Assembly (NCBI GenBank): GCA_025352105.1
Contig: JANXUB010000143.1
Location: 1-54,983 of the forward strand
Reading direction: 5' to 3'
Source of the DNA: Burkholderiales bacterium
GTDB lineage: Bacteria; Pseudomonadota; Gammaproteobacteria; Burkholderiales; Casimicrobiaceae
DNA length: 54,983 bases
Part shown: positions 9,197-17,916 of the stretch, in pieces
How positions within the stretch are numbered: the stretch's first letter is position 1
Layout of the letters: each line of letters starts with the position of its first letter
Notes under the pieces: model-generated
Seen by the model: only the letters and a program-made list of their open reading frames with translations
Told to the model about the DNA's origin: nothing
Database searches by the model: none
Made by a program: the position numbers and the translations under genes

Positions 9197-9425
9197 CACT
9201 ATTTGGTTCCGTTTTTCGTCTATCTCCTTGCGCGCCGATCAGCTGTAACTTGTTGTAACGCGTTTTGGTGTCGCAGTGGCTTGCTATGGCGCTAATCCCG
9301 TTGTAGCCTTGTCACACACCGAAGTTTAGTTTCACTAGTCCAGACTCTTCAGAGCTTTGTATTGGCTACGAAGCCAAAACGAACATTCAAGCGTAAAGCG
9401 CAGCAACCCGAGGGGCGATTCAGCA
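9197..9425. promoter_or_regulatory. Probable promoter/operator region of the tssA operon
   Basis: 229 non-coding bases separating the signalling block from the structural operon. It holds two identical TGTAAC hexamers at 9244-9249 and 9254-9259, exactly 10 bp apart, which is the layout of a direct-repeat response-regulator site. It also holds a weak GG-N10-GC match (9267-9280) to a sigma-54 promoter. No gene is recognised. Confidence 0.4.
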
Positions 9426-10451
9426 GTGGTCGATTTCGAACGTTTTGCAGAGCCTATTGAAGGGGATTCCCCTTGCGGGCCTGACTGCGAGTACGACAAC
9501 GATTTCCTCGCCCTGTCGCAGGCTGTCGTCGGCAAGCCCGAGCAGCAATTCGGCGACACCGTTATTCCGGCAGTTCCTCCCGATTGGCGACAAGTCGATA
9601 CGTTGGCGCAGTCGCTTCTGGCGCGAACAAAAGACTTGCGTGTTGTTGCTTGGTTGACCCTCGCCAACACACAGCTCAATGGCCTTAGTGCGTTCGCTGG
9701 TGGGCTCAAGTTAGTCGTCACGCTTTGCGAGCGCTACTGGAACGAAGTGCATCCGCGCGTCGAGGTCGACGGAGACATTGATCCTTACTTGCGAATCAAT
9801 GCCATATCGGCCTTCACCGGAGGATCAGAATTTTCAGGCGAAGATCAGCTTTTGCAGGCCTTACGCTCCGCGTTGCTCATCAAAGCTCCGGTGGCACTCA
9901 CCTACCGCGCGCTCGAACTAAGTTTTAGTAAAGCGCCTGAAGCTGCGTACACGCTGGCTCAGGCTGAAACGATCATTAGAGAGGCAGTCGCAGCGGGAAA
10001 CTCCGATCTCGCCCTCGTGCAGGAGGCATGGCAAAGTTATCAGGCGCTATGCAAAATTGTTGACGAACGAGTCACAACGGGCGACGCGCCCGATATGGCG
10101 CGCCTTGGCGCTGTGTTGAAGCCTGTTGCCCAAGGCATCGAACGGATATCGTCAGCCGACAATGCGGCCAGCGCCGAAACGGCGACTGACGAAACGGCTC
10201 ACTCTGGTACGGCCGGCGTTGTCAGGGCTGGCATCTCGGGCCAAGTGAACAGCCGCGAAGACGCGAGGCGCGCACTTGATCGGGTTTGCGAATATCTCGA
10301 ACGTCACGAACCGAGCAATCCCGCCGCGTTATTTGCCCGGCGTGCCCAGCGCATGCTTGACATGAAATTTCTCGACATCATGCAAGAGCTCTCGCCTGAT
10401 TCGATCCATCAACTGCAAACGCTGACCGGCGCTAGAGCGCAGAACAACTAA
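9426..10451 (+). CDS. tssA: TssA (ImpA family) baseplate/sheath-cap protein
   Basis: 341 residues from a GTG start with GAGGGG (9410-9415) upstream. The frame is open further upstream, but the conserved ImpA N-terminus begins at this point (ERFAEPIEGDSPCGPDCEYD). The rest is helical and ends in the conserved segment SREDARRALDRVCEYLERHEP. TssA primes assembly of the tail tube and sheath at the membrane complex. It is the first gene of a same-strand series tssA-tssB-tssC-hcp. Confidence 0.92.
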   Translation: MVDFERFAEPIEGDSPCGPDCEYDNDFLALSQAVVGKPEQQFGDTVIPAVPPDWRQVDTLAQSLLARTKDLRVVAWLTLANTQLNGLSAFAGGLKLVVTLCERYWNEVHPRVEVDGDIDPYLRINAISAFTGGSEFSGEDQLLQALRSALLIKAPVALTYRALELSFSKAPEAAYTLAQAETIIREAVAAGNSDLALVQEAWQSYQALCKIVDERVTTGDAPDMARLGAVLKPVAQGIERISSADNAASAETATDETAHSGTAGVVRAGISGQVNSREDARRALDRVCEYLERHEPSNPAALFARRAQRMLDMKFLDIMQELSPDSIHQLQTLTGARAQNN

Positions 10452-10489
10452 ACCGCCCCTTCTTTTCATTCAAACAGGAGAAACACAAC

Positions 10490-11005
10490 ATGGCAGCCAA
10501 AAAAAGCGGACAAAAGTGGATAGCGAAAAATCGCGCCCCACGTGTGCAGATTGAGTACGACGTTGAAGTGTATGGCTCTGAAAAGAAGGTGCAAATTCCT
10601 TTCGTGATGGGCGTGATGGCGGACCTTTCCGGAAAATCGGAAGAACCATTGCCGGATATCGCAGATCGTAAATTCACAGAAATTGATTTCGACAATTTCG
10701 ACGCACGAATGAAAGCGATCAAGCCGCGTGTTGCTTTCACAGTACCCAACACGCTTACCGGCGAGGGTTACATGTCAGTCGACGTCAGTTTCGAAAATAT
10801 GGACGACTTCTCGCCCGCAGCTGTTGCCAAGAAGGTCGGGGCACTCAATCAATTGCTTGAGGCACGTACTCAGCTTCATAACTTGCTTTCGTACATGGAC
10901 GGAAAGTCGGGTGCCGAGGAACTCTTGTCCAAAGTGCTCCAGGATCCGGCACTTATGTCGTCGTTGTCATCCGCGCCTAAACCCAGTGACGCGCCTGCGG
11001 CCTAG
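10490..11005 (+). CDS. tssB: TssB small contractile sheath subunit
   Basis: 171 residues, the usual length. A strong AGGAG lies 10 nt before the ATG. Recognisable TssB features are RAPRVQIEYDVE at the N-terminus, the VPFVMGVMADLSG-like strand (here IPFVMGVMADLSGKSEEP), RKFTEIDFDNFD, and a C-terminal helix ending in Ala/Pro. It pairs with TssC to make the sheath recycled by ClpV. It starts 38 bp after tssA. Confidence 0.97.
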   Translation: MAAKKSGQKWIAKNRAPRVQIEYDVEVYGSEKKVQIPFVMGVMADLSGKSEEPLPDIADRKFTEIDFDNFDARMKAIKPRVAFTVPNTLTGEGYMSVDVSFENMDDFSPAAVAKKVGALNQLLEARTQLHNLLSYMDGKSGAEELLSKVLQDPALMSSLSSAPKPSDAPAA

Positions 11006-11049
11006 CGCCGCCCACGCATCGCAAGCATCACTCCATAAGGACATCAATC

Positions 11050-12546
11050 ATGGCAACTGAATCACAGAGCGCCTCAAGTCTGGCAGCGGTAGAGTTTCAA
11101 GGCAACGAATTTGCTTCGCTCTTAAACAAAGAGTTCAAACCAAAGACGGACGAGGCACGCGGTGCAATCGAATCCGCTGTGCAGACGCTCGCGCAGCAGG
11201 CACTGGTGCACAGCAACACCATCTCGACCGATGCTTTCCGCACCATTGAGAGCCTGATCGCCGCGATCGACAAAAAGCTCTCCGACCAGATGAATGTAAT
11301 CCTCCATCATGAGGAATTCCAGAAACTGGAAGGCTCTTGGCGCGGACTCAAGTACTTGGTCGAAAACTCTGACCCCGATGAAATGTTGAAGATTCGCGTT
11401 CTTAACATTTCGAAGAACGACTTGCGCAAAACGATGCGCCGCTACAAAGGTACCGGCTGGGATCAAAGCCCAATCTTCAAGAAACTGTACGAAGAAGAGT
11501 ATGGCCAGTTTGGTGGCGAACCCTACGGCTGCCTCGTGGGTGACTATCACTTCGATCACACCGCGCCGGACGTTGAATTGCTCGGCGAGATGGCGCGTGT
11601 GGCCGCCGCTGCCCATGCCCCGTTCATCTCTGGAGCTTCGCCCAACATCATGCAGATGAATTCGTGGCAGGAGCTCGCCAATCCGCGTGATCTGACGAAA
11701 ATATTTAGCAACACCGAATACGTCGCATGGCGCGCGCTTCGCGAGTCGGATGACTCGAAGTATGTGGGCCTTGCGATGCCGCGTTTTCTTTCGCGGATGC
11801 CGTACGGCGCGCTCACCAATCCGGTCGAGGAATTTGCGTTTGAAGAGGATACGGAAGGCGGCTCCCACGCGAAATACACTTGGACGAATTCGGCGTACGC
11901 CATGGCTGCAAACATCAACCGCTCTTTCAAGGAATACAGCTGGTGTACCTCGATTCGCGGCGTGGAGTCGGGTGGTGCCGTTACGGATTTGCCAGCTCAC
12001 ACGTTCCCGACCGATGACGGGGGTGTGGATCTGAAGTGCCCGACTGAAATTGCCATCAGTGATCGGCGCGAAGCGGAACTCGCCAAAAATGGCTTTATGC
12101 CGTTGGTGCATCGCAAGAATTCAGATTTGGCGGCCTTCATCGGCGCTCAATCGTTGAACAAACCCTCGGAGTACTACGACCCAGACGCAACTGCTAACGC
12201 CAATCTTGCGGCTCGCCTGCCGTACATGTTTGCGTGCTGCCGTTTCGCTCACTATCTGAAATGCATCGTTCGTGACAAGATCGGTTCGTTCCAGGAGCGT
12301 GCTGACATGCAGCGCTGGTTGAACGACTGGATCATGAACTACGTGGACGGTAATCCCGAAACATCTAGCCAGGCAACCAAGGCGCGCCGTCCACTGGCGG
12401 CCGCTGAGGTGGTGGTTGAAGAGGTCGAAGGCAATCCGGGCTACTACACCTCCAAGTTTTTCTTGCGTCCGCATTATCAACTGGAAGGCCTGACGGTATC
12501 GTTGCGTCTGGTGTCAAAGCTTCCGTCAGCAAAGGCTAAAGCTTAA
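11050..12546 (+). CDS. tssC: TssC large contractile sheath subunit
   Basis: 498 residues, typical for TssC. Diagnostic stretches include EEFQKLEGSWRGLKYLV, VGDYHFDHTAPDVELL, PFISGASPN, MPRFLSRMPYG and the C-terminal strand YTSKFFLRPHYQLEGLTVSL. It lies 44 bp after tssB with AAGGA before the ATG, in the same order as most T6SS loci. Nothing is missing. Confidence 0.98.
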   Translation: MATESQSASSLAAVEFQGNEFASLLNKEFKPKTDEARGAIESAVQTLAQQALVHSNTISTDAFRTIESLIAAIDKKLSDQMNVILHHEEFQKLEGSWRGLKYLVENSDPDEMLKIRVLNISKNDLRKTMRRYKGTGWDQSPIFKKLYEEEYGQFGGEPYGCLVGDYHFDHTAPDVELLGEMARVAAAAHAPFISGASPNIMQMNSWQELANPRDLTKIFSNTEYVAWRALRESDDSKYVGLAMPRFLSRMPYGALTNPVEEFAFEEDTEGGSHAKYTWTNSAYAMAANINRSFKEYSWCTSIRGVESGGAVTDLPAHTFPTDDGGVDLKCPTEIAISDRREAELAKNGFMPLVHRKNSDLAAFIGAQSLNKPSEYYDPDATANANLAARLPYMFACCRFAHYLKCIVRDKIGSFQERADMQRWLNDWIMNYVDGNPETSSQATKARRPLAAAEVVVEEVEGNPGYYTSKFFLRPHYQLEGLTVSLRLVSKLPSAKAKA

Positions 12547-12736
12547 ATCGGTGTTACCTCGAAATAACACACGGTATGGCATTTGCATAAAAAGTGACAT
12601 TACAACAAAATAACAAGCTGTATGGCATTTCGGGGTACTTGATCCCGTCTATACGAATAGGACAGCGTCACAGCACACCAAAAACGCTTGGCAAAGTTCA
12701 GCAGTTTTATTTTTCTAATTTTTCTAGGAGATGATC
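12547..12736 (+). promoter_or_regulatory. hcp 5' region with a 46-bp-spaced direct repeat
   Basis: Non-coding leader between tssC and hcp. A small inverted repeat GTGTTA/TAACAC (12551-12570) is followed by two imperfect copies of AAATAACA...TATGGCATTT at 12562-12584 and 12608-12630, offset by 46 bp. The first copy also contains a GG-N10-GC arrangement (12573-12586) with TTGCA, a possible sigma-54 element. The bases before hcp are T-rich and end in AGGAG, a strong ribosome binding site. This suggests separate, strong control of hcp. Confidence 0.45.
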
Positions 12737-13225
12737 ATGGCAGATGGTTTTGACGCATATTTGAAAATTGATGGTATTGACGGCGACGCGAAAGACAGCA
12801 AGCACGACAAGCACATTCAGCTTGCCAATTACAGCTTTGGTGCCCACAACGCTGGCACGGCTGGCACAGGCGGCGGCATGGGCGCGGGAAAGGTCGCAAT
12901 GCAGGACTTTTCTTTCACGCCGCAGGGCGATAGCGGCGGTGCCGAGCTGTTCCTTGCGTGCGCGTCCGGCAAGCACATTCCTAAAGCAGTGCTGAGCGTA
13001 CAAAAGGCTGGCGGAACGAAAATGGAGTTCCTTAAAGTCACCTTCACCGACATTCTGATTTCGAGCTTCAACACGGCTGGCTCTCAGGGTATGACGGTTC
13101 CACAAAACGCTGTGTCCTTCAACTTTGCCAAAATCGAAATTGTGACTACTGCCCAAAACAACGATGGCAGCCCTGGCGCATCGAAGACCACCGGCTGGGA
13201 CGTGCAGCTCGGCGACAAGATGTAG
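12737..13225 (+). CDS. hcp: Hcp, T6SS tail-tube protein
   Basis: 162 residues beginning MADGFDAYLKIDGI, a standard Hcp start; AGGAG lies 6 nt upstream, which favours this ATG over the one two codons earlier. Hcp features: YSFGAHNAGT, QDFSFTPQGDSG, LFLACASGKHIPKAVL and the C-terminal KTTGWDVQLG. Hcp forms stacked hexameric rings inside the sheath and is released on firing. It is followed by three strong hairpins before tagJ. Confidence 0.98.
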   Translation: MADGFDAYLKIDGIDGDAKDSKHDKHIQLANYSFGAHNAGTAGTGGGMGAGKVAMQDFSFTPQGDSGGAELFLACASGKHIPKAVLSVQKAGGTKMEFLKVTFTDILISSFNTAGSQGMTVPQNAVSFNFAKIEIVTTAQNNDGSPGASKTTGWDVQLGDKM

Positions 13226-13226
13226 T

Positions 13227-13328
13227 CACCGCAATCGCGGTGTGGCGACGCGGGAGCTTCCCGCGTTCGTCTGACGTTTGGAGCGTCTTGATGCGCCTTA
13301 GCGAACGAATGTTCGTTAAGGCGCATCA
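13227..13328 (+). terminator. Three successive hairpins between hcp and tagJ
   Basis: Hairpin 1 is CACCGC-AATC-GCGGTG (13227-13242), two bases after the hcp stop. Hairpin 2 is ACGCGGG-AGCTT-CCCGCGT (13248-13266). Hairpin 3 (13289-13328) has a 12-bp perfect outer stem starting TGATGCGCC, one G-T wobble, 5 more pairs and a GAAT loop. None has a long uninterrupted T-run, though GCGTTTTGTTC follows the third. They may stabilise the hcp transcript and reduce read-through into tagJ. Confidence 0.7.
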
Positions 13329-13391
13329 GCGTTTTGTTCACTTCACAGTCACGGAGCTCCGGCGAACGGAGCTAAAGGGGAAGGGCTGGAC

Positions 13392-14201
13392 ATGTCAGAT
13401 AGCTCCAATGTTGCGACGTTGGCCGAGACCTTGGCTAGCGTACAAAATCAGATACGTTCCGATGCGAGCAACGCAAAGCTGCGAACGCATCTTTTTCAGT
13501 TGCTCTGTGTGATGGGAAACTGGACGCGAGCGCTGTCGCAATTGCAGGTCTGTGCGCAACTTGACGCTAAAGCGTTGCCGATGGCGCAAACCTATCGCGA
13601 AGCCATTCGCTGCGAACTATTTCGTGCCGAAGTGTTTGCCGGAAAGCGAACGCCACAGGTGATGGGCCAGCCCCCGGCCTGGATCGGTTCTCTGATCGAA
13701 GCGCTGAAACACGACGGCGCGGGCGACAAAGCAGCTGCGGCGGCACTGCGAGCCAAATCCATGGATGAGGCGCAACCCAAAGCCTGCAAGATCAATGAAA
13801 TTGAGTGCGAATGGATCACCGACGGAGACTCCCGACTGGGCCCGGTGTGTGAGGTCATCGCGAATGGGCAATATTATTGGCTCCCCTTCGAGTCATGTCG
13901 AGGCATCGAAATCGAAGCGCCTGCGGATTTGCGCGACCTTGTTTGGGCGCCTGCGGATTTGCTGCTACCCAACGAAGGTCGCGTGCCCGCCCTGATTCCT
14001 GTTCGTTATGTTGGCACGGCCGAGTCCACGTCGACCAACGCGGACTCACTGAAACAGTCGCGCGCGACGGAGTGGTTGGAGCAAGCAGAGGACATGTGGT
14101 TCGGCTTGGGGCAGCGAGAGTGGACGAGTGACGTGGGAGAGCATCCGTTGTTGGGCGTCCGTACGCTCTCGATGCCCGAGCTGACAGCGTCGTCAACATG
14201 A
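13392..14201 (+). CDS. tagJ: TagJ (ImpE family) T6SS accessory protein
   Basis: 269 residues. The N-terminal half is TPR-like (NAKLRTHLFQLLCVMGNWTR, then AQTYREAIRCELFRAEVF), followed by the ImpE domain with WITDGDSRLGPVCEV, NGQYYWLPF, PADLRDLVWAPADL and VPALIPVRY. In Pseudomonas, TagJ binds TssB and modulates sheath recycling; its presence between hcp and tssE is characteristic of the H1-like subtype. An AAAGGGGAAGGG tract lies shortly upstream of the start. Confidence 0.93.
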   Translation: MSDSSNVATLAETLASVQNQIRSDASNAKLRTHLFQLLCVMGNWTRALSQLQVCAQLDAKALPMAQTYREAIRCELFRAEVFAGKRTPQVMGQPPAWIGSLIEALKHDGAGDKAAAAALRAKSMDEAQPKACKINEIECEWITDGDSRLGPVCEVIANGQYYWLPFESCRGIEIEAPADLRDLVWAPADLLLPNEGRVPALIPVRYVGTAESTSTNADSLKQSRATEWLEQAEDMWFGLGQREWTSDVGEHPLLGVRTLSMPELTASST

Positions 14202-14271
14202 TCGTTACGCGTACGGTATGGCTACTATTTTGTGCCGATTTTCAGGCCGCAGCAGCTAGGCGTTATTCGTA

Positions 14272-14799
14272 ATGGAAGAACGTACCATCCTGCGATCTGA
14301 GGGTGATCGTTTACAACCCGCACTACTTGATCGGCTTTGTGATGATGAGCCTGAAAAAAAGCAGGAAACACTGCAATTTTCTGTCGTCTCCAAGGGGCGG
14401 CTCAAGCGAACAGTGCTTCGCGACCTGAATTGGCTGCTAAACACGACAGCTCATCACACGGATGTGCAGCTCGACGATCATCCCGAGGTGAAGCGCTCGG
14501 TCATTAACTATGGCATTCCAGTGCTCTCAGGGAAAAACTTCTCGTCAATCGATTGGCGTGAGCTTGAGCGTGGCATTCAGGAGGCTATCGCTTTTTTCGA
14601 GCCACGAATCCTTCCTGAAAGCCTGAAAGTGACCGCTGTACTCCCCGAAGACCGTATGGGCCATCACAATCTTTTGCAGTTTGAAATTCGCGGCGAACTC
14701 TGGTCAATTCCTTTTCCGGTCGAGCTACTTATTCGATCCGAGCTTGATCTGGAAACTGGGCAAAGCAGGCTGGTAGATCAACTGAGCACGGGCGCGTAA
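14272..14799 (+). CDS. tssE: TssE, gp25-like baseplate protein
   Basis: 175 residues. The central gp25-like fold is seen in VLRDLNWLLNTTAHH, RSVINYGIPVLSG and LERGIQEAIAFFEPRI, followed by FEIRGELWSIPFPVELLIRSELD. TssE nucleates sheath polymerisation on the baseplate. It is separated from tagJ by 70 bp and is followed one base later by tssF, so tssE-tssF-tssG are translationally linked. Confidence 0.95.
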   Translation: MEERTILRSEGDRLQPALLDRLCDDEPEKKQETLQFSVVSKGRLKRTVLRDLNWLLNTTAHHTDVQLDDHPEVKRSVINYGIPVLSGKNFSSIDWRELERGIQEAIAFFEPRILPESLKVTAVLPEDRMGHHNLLQFEIRGELWSIPFPVELLIRSELDLETGQSRLVDQLSTGA

Positions 14800-14800
14800 G

Positions 14801-16675
14801 TTGGACCCACGCCTTCTCGACTACTACAACCGTGAACTCGGCTACGTTCGTGAGCAGGGCGCGGAGTTTGCTGAGCAATTTCCGAAAGTCGCTGCCCGCC
14901 TCGGCATGCGCGGCATGGAAGTGGCGGACCCCTACGTTGAACGATTGCTCGAAGGCTTTGCGTTCATGTCGGCGCGCATCCAGCTCAAAATGGATGCGGA
15001 GTTTCCCAAGTTTTCGCAGCGCCTGCTCGATTTGGTGTATCCCGGCTATCTCGCCCCAACCCCGTCAATGGGTATCGCTCGATTTGAACCGTCCAAGGCC
15101 GAAGGGGGCTCGCCGGACGGCTTTACGCTGCCGCGGCATTCCCGCCTTCGCGCCCGATTACCAGCGCATGAGCAAACGGCGTGCGAATACCGGACTGCGC
15201 ACGATGTAATGCTGTGGCCCTTGCGCTTAGCGGAGGCACGCCTGACCGCAGCTCCCCCTGATTTGCCGATTGCTGGCTATCGCTGGGGTGCTCCGGTGCG
15301 CGGCGCGCTTCGGCTGGTCTTCGAGACGACTGGTCAGGTGCAAATATCGGACTTAAAGCTTGATTCATTGCCCGTCTTCATTGATGGAACCGGCGACGTC
15401 GCCTCACGCTTGCAGGAATTGATTCACACGCAATGCGTCGGAGTGTTGGTTCATGCCGGTGGACTGCCCATCCGAAATCTTGTGCCCTACCCACCAGAAT
15501 CATTGCAAGGAGAGGGATTCGCCAGCAATCAATCGCTTTTGCCGCACGAGTCCAGAGCGTTTGATGGGCACCGATTGCTGCACGAATATTTTGCGTTCCC
15601 CGAGCGCTACCGATTTTTTTCCGTTAACGACTTACGGCGTGCCCTACGCAGCATTAGCGGCACCCGCTTCGAGATTGTGCTGCTTCTCAAGCAGGCGAAC
15701 AGCGCCCTCGAACCGTTGATTGACGCGGCAAATTTTGTGCTCTTTTGTTCGCCGGTCATCAACCTGTTCCGGCGAACCTCGGATCGCATTCCCGTTACAT
15801 CGACGCGATTTGAGTACCACGCGGTGATCGAGCGCACGCGTCCGCTGGACTTTGAAATTCATAGCATTTCACGGGTGATCGGTCATCGTAACGAATCTGA
15901 TCGTGAGCTCGAATTTCACCCTTTTTATGCGGCAGCCGACGTTGTTCGGCGAGGCGCTGGCGCCTATTTTTCGGTTCGACGCGAGCCGCGCGTACTTTCC
16001 GAGCAATCGAAGCGAAACGGGCCGCGTACCGGCTATATCGGGTCGGAATGTTTTCTGTCTTTAGTTGACGCCAACGAAGCCCCCTTTTCATCCGAATTGC
16101 GGCAGGTGACTGTCGAGGCGCTCTGCACCAACCGCGACTTGTCGCTGTTGACACCCGTGGGACATGCCGAGTCTGATTTGACGCTGATGTCTTCGGCCCC
16201 CGTGGAGTCGGTGCGCTTCATTGTGAGTCCAACGCGCCCGAGCCCAGCACTGGCCGAACGAGAAATCACCTGGCGACTCATCTCGCACCTGAGCCTGAAC
16301 TATTTGACGCTGACCGACGTGAATGCGGAGCAGGGCGCGGGTGCACTGCGTGAATTGTTGGGCCTATATGCCCGCCTTGGCGCTGCCGGTGCCAATGCGC
16401 AAGTCGCATGCGTCCAAAAATTAAATGTACGCGCTGTAGATCGTCGCGTGCCCAATCGCGGGCCAATCGTATTTGGGCGCGGCGTGTCCCTGGAGCTGGA
16501 GGTTGACGAGATACCTTTTGCAGGCGTGAGTCCATGGTTGCTCGGCGCGGTGCTAGAGCAGTTTTTTACTCGACACGTTGGTATTAATTCCTTCACCGAA
16601 CTCTCGCTTCGCAGTATTCAGCGCGGCGCAATCGCTGCATGGAAACCGCGTATCGGTCGACGCCCAATGGCATGA
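14801..16675 (+). CDS. tssF: TssF baseplate wedge protein
   Basis: 624 residues starting at TTG, one base after the tssE stop. The start gives the conserved MDPRLLDYYNRELGYVREQG. Other TssF signatures are AEQFPKVAARLGM, DPYVERLLEGFAFMSARIQ, KFSQRLLDLVYPGYLAPTPS and, near the end, GVSPWLLGAVLEQFFTRHV with NSFTELSLRS. Full length, no disruption. It overlaps tssG by an ATGA junction. Confidence 0.96.
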   Translation: MDPRLLDYYNRELGYVREQGAEFAEQFPKVAARLGMRGMEVADPYVERLLEGFAFMSARIQLKMDAEFPKFSQRLLDLVYPGYLAPTPSMGIARFEPSKAEGGSPDGFTLPRHSRLRARLPAHEQTACEYRTAHDVMLWPLRLAEARLTAAPPDLPIAGYRWGAPVRGALRLVFETTGQVQISDLKLDSLPVFIDGTGDVASRLQELIHTQCVGVLVHAGGLPIRNLVPYPPESLQGEGFASNQSLLPHESRAFDGHRLLHEYFAFPERYRFFSVNDLRRALRSISGTRFEIVLLLKQANSALEPLIDAANFVLFCSPVINLFRRTSDRIPVTSTRFEYHAVIERTRPLDFEIHSISRVIGHRNESDRELEFHPFYAAADVVRRGAGAYFSVRREPRVLSEQSKRNGPRTGYIGSECFLSLVDANEAPFSSELRQVTVEALCTNRDLSLLTPVGHAESDLTLMSSAPVESVRFIVSPTRPSPALAEREITWRLISHLSLNYLTLTDVNAEQGAGALRELLGLYARLGAAGANAQVACVQKLNVRAVDRRVPNRGPIVFGRGVSLELEVDEIPFAGVSPWLLGAVLEQFFTRHVGINSFTELSLRSIQRGAIAAWKPRIGRRPMA

Positions 16676-17850
16676 CCACCTCGACCGTTCTCGCCAAAGA
16701 TTTGCGATCAGCCGATGCTGACGCAGCCGCTGCAAACGCGGCGGTCGCCGCGTTTGCAGCGCGAGGCGAGATTCGGCGCAATCGTCTGGCGCATCTTTTC
16801 TCGGGGCTTGCAACCGACGCGACGCGATTTGATTTCTACTACACCATGCGCCATATTGATGCCAATATGGACAGCGATTTTCCGCTAGGCAGGGCGCCGC
16901 GCCCCCGGTTCGAACCCCTACGACTTACCCAGCACCCTTCGCTGATCTTTGCCCCGTCAACGCTTTATCATTATCGCGATGGTGTTGCAGCGCAGGGCTT
17001 GGGGCGACTTGCGGTACACCACTTTGGCCTTTTCGGGCCGCACGGCGCATTACCGCAGCACATTACTGAATATGTGCAGGAGCGAATCCTCCACTACAAA
17101 GACGAGACGATGGCGCGGTTTTGCGACATCTTCCAGCACCGGTTGATTCTTCTCTCGTACCGCGCTTGGGCCGATTGTCAGGCGGTTACTAGTCTTGATC
17201 GCCCTGATCGTGACCACTTTGGTCGCTACGCCGCTAGCTTGATCGGTCTTGGGCAGCCATCGCTACAAAATCGCGATTCGGTGCCCGACCATTTGAAGCT
17301 TCACCACGCGGGCCATCTGGTTCGAATGACACGCAACCCCGAGGGGCTGACGCGCCCGCTTGCTGCCTTGCTTCGAGTGCCTGTGGCTTTGCAGGAATAC
17401 TGCATTCAATGGTTGCGACTGGCGGAATCGGATCGAACACGGCTGTCATCGGTTGCCAGCGCGGGGGATGGCGGACAGCACCGCATTGAATTGGGAACGG
17501 CCGCTTCCCGGCTTGGACAAGGCGCTATTGCCGGTGCCAAAGTGCCCGATGCACAACACAAATTTCGCCTGCGAATCGGCGCTATGTCGCTGCACGAATT
17601 CGAACGCTATCTTCCGGGCGGAAATCGCTTCACCCAGGTTCGTGACTGGGTGCGCAACTACATCGGCGTTGAGCTTGCGTGGGATGCACAGATGATACTC
17701 AAACGGGACGAGGTGCCTGCGGCTCGATTGGGCGCCTACGGTCAACTCGGCTGGACGAGCTGGCTCGGCGTGCCCGCTGAAAGGCGTAAAAAAGACGTCG
17801 ATGACGTCATTCTCGATGCAGAGCGATTGACACGGGTAGGGGCTGCTTAG
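16672..17850 (+). CDS. tssG: TssG baseplate wedge protein
   Basis: 392 residues when started at the ATG that overlaps the tssF stop (ATGA). An in-frame ATG 33 bases upstream, inside tssF, is less likely. Recognisable TssG parts are FDFYYTMRHIDANM, RFEPLRLTQHPSLIFAPS, HHFGLFGPHGALPQHITEYV, FCDIFQHRLILLSYRAW and the C-terminal WVRNYIGVELAWDAQMILK with GAYGQLGWTSWLG. It completes the TssE-F-G wedge. Confidence 0.95.
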   Translation: MTTSTVLAKDLRSADADAAAANAAVAAFAARGEIRRNRLAHLFSGLATDATRFDFYYTMRHIDANMDSDFPLGRAPRPRFEPLRLTQHPSLIFAPSTLYHYRDGVAAQGLGRLAVHHFGLFGPHGALPQHITEYVQERILHYKDETMARFCDIFQHRLILLSYRAWADCQAVTSLDRPDRDHFGRYAASLIGLGQPSLQNRDSVPDHLKLHHAGHLVRMTRNPEGLTRPLAALLRVPVALQEYCIQWLRLAESDRTRLSSVASAGDGGQHRIELGTAASRLGQGAIAGAKVPDAQHKFRLRIGAMSLHEFERYLPGGNRFTQVRDWVRNYIGVELAWDAQMILKRDEVPAARLGAYGQLGWTSWLGVPAERRKKDVDDVILDAERLTRVGAA

Positions 17851-17916
17851 GGGAGTCAAGCGTGCGAGTTTCAAAGTTCAGGATCGCAACAAGTCATTGT
17901 TTAAAGGGGTGTGAAT

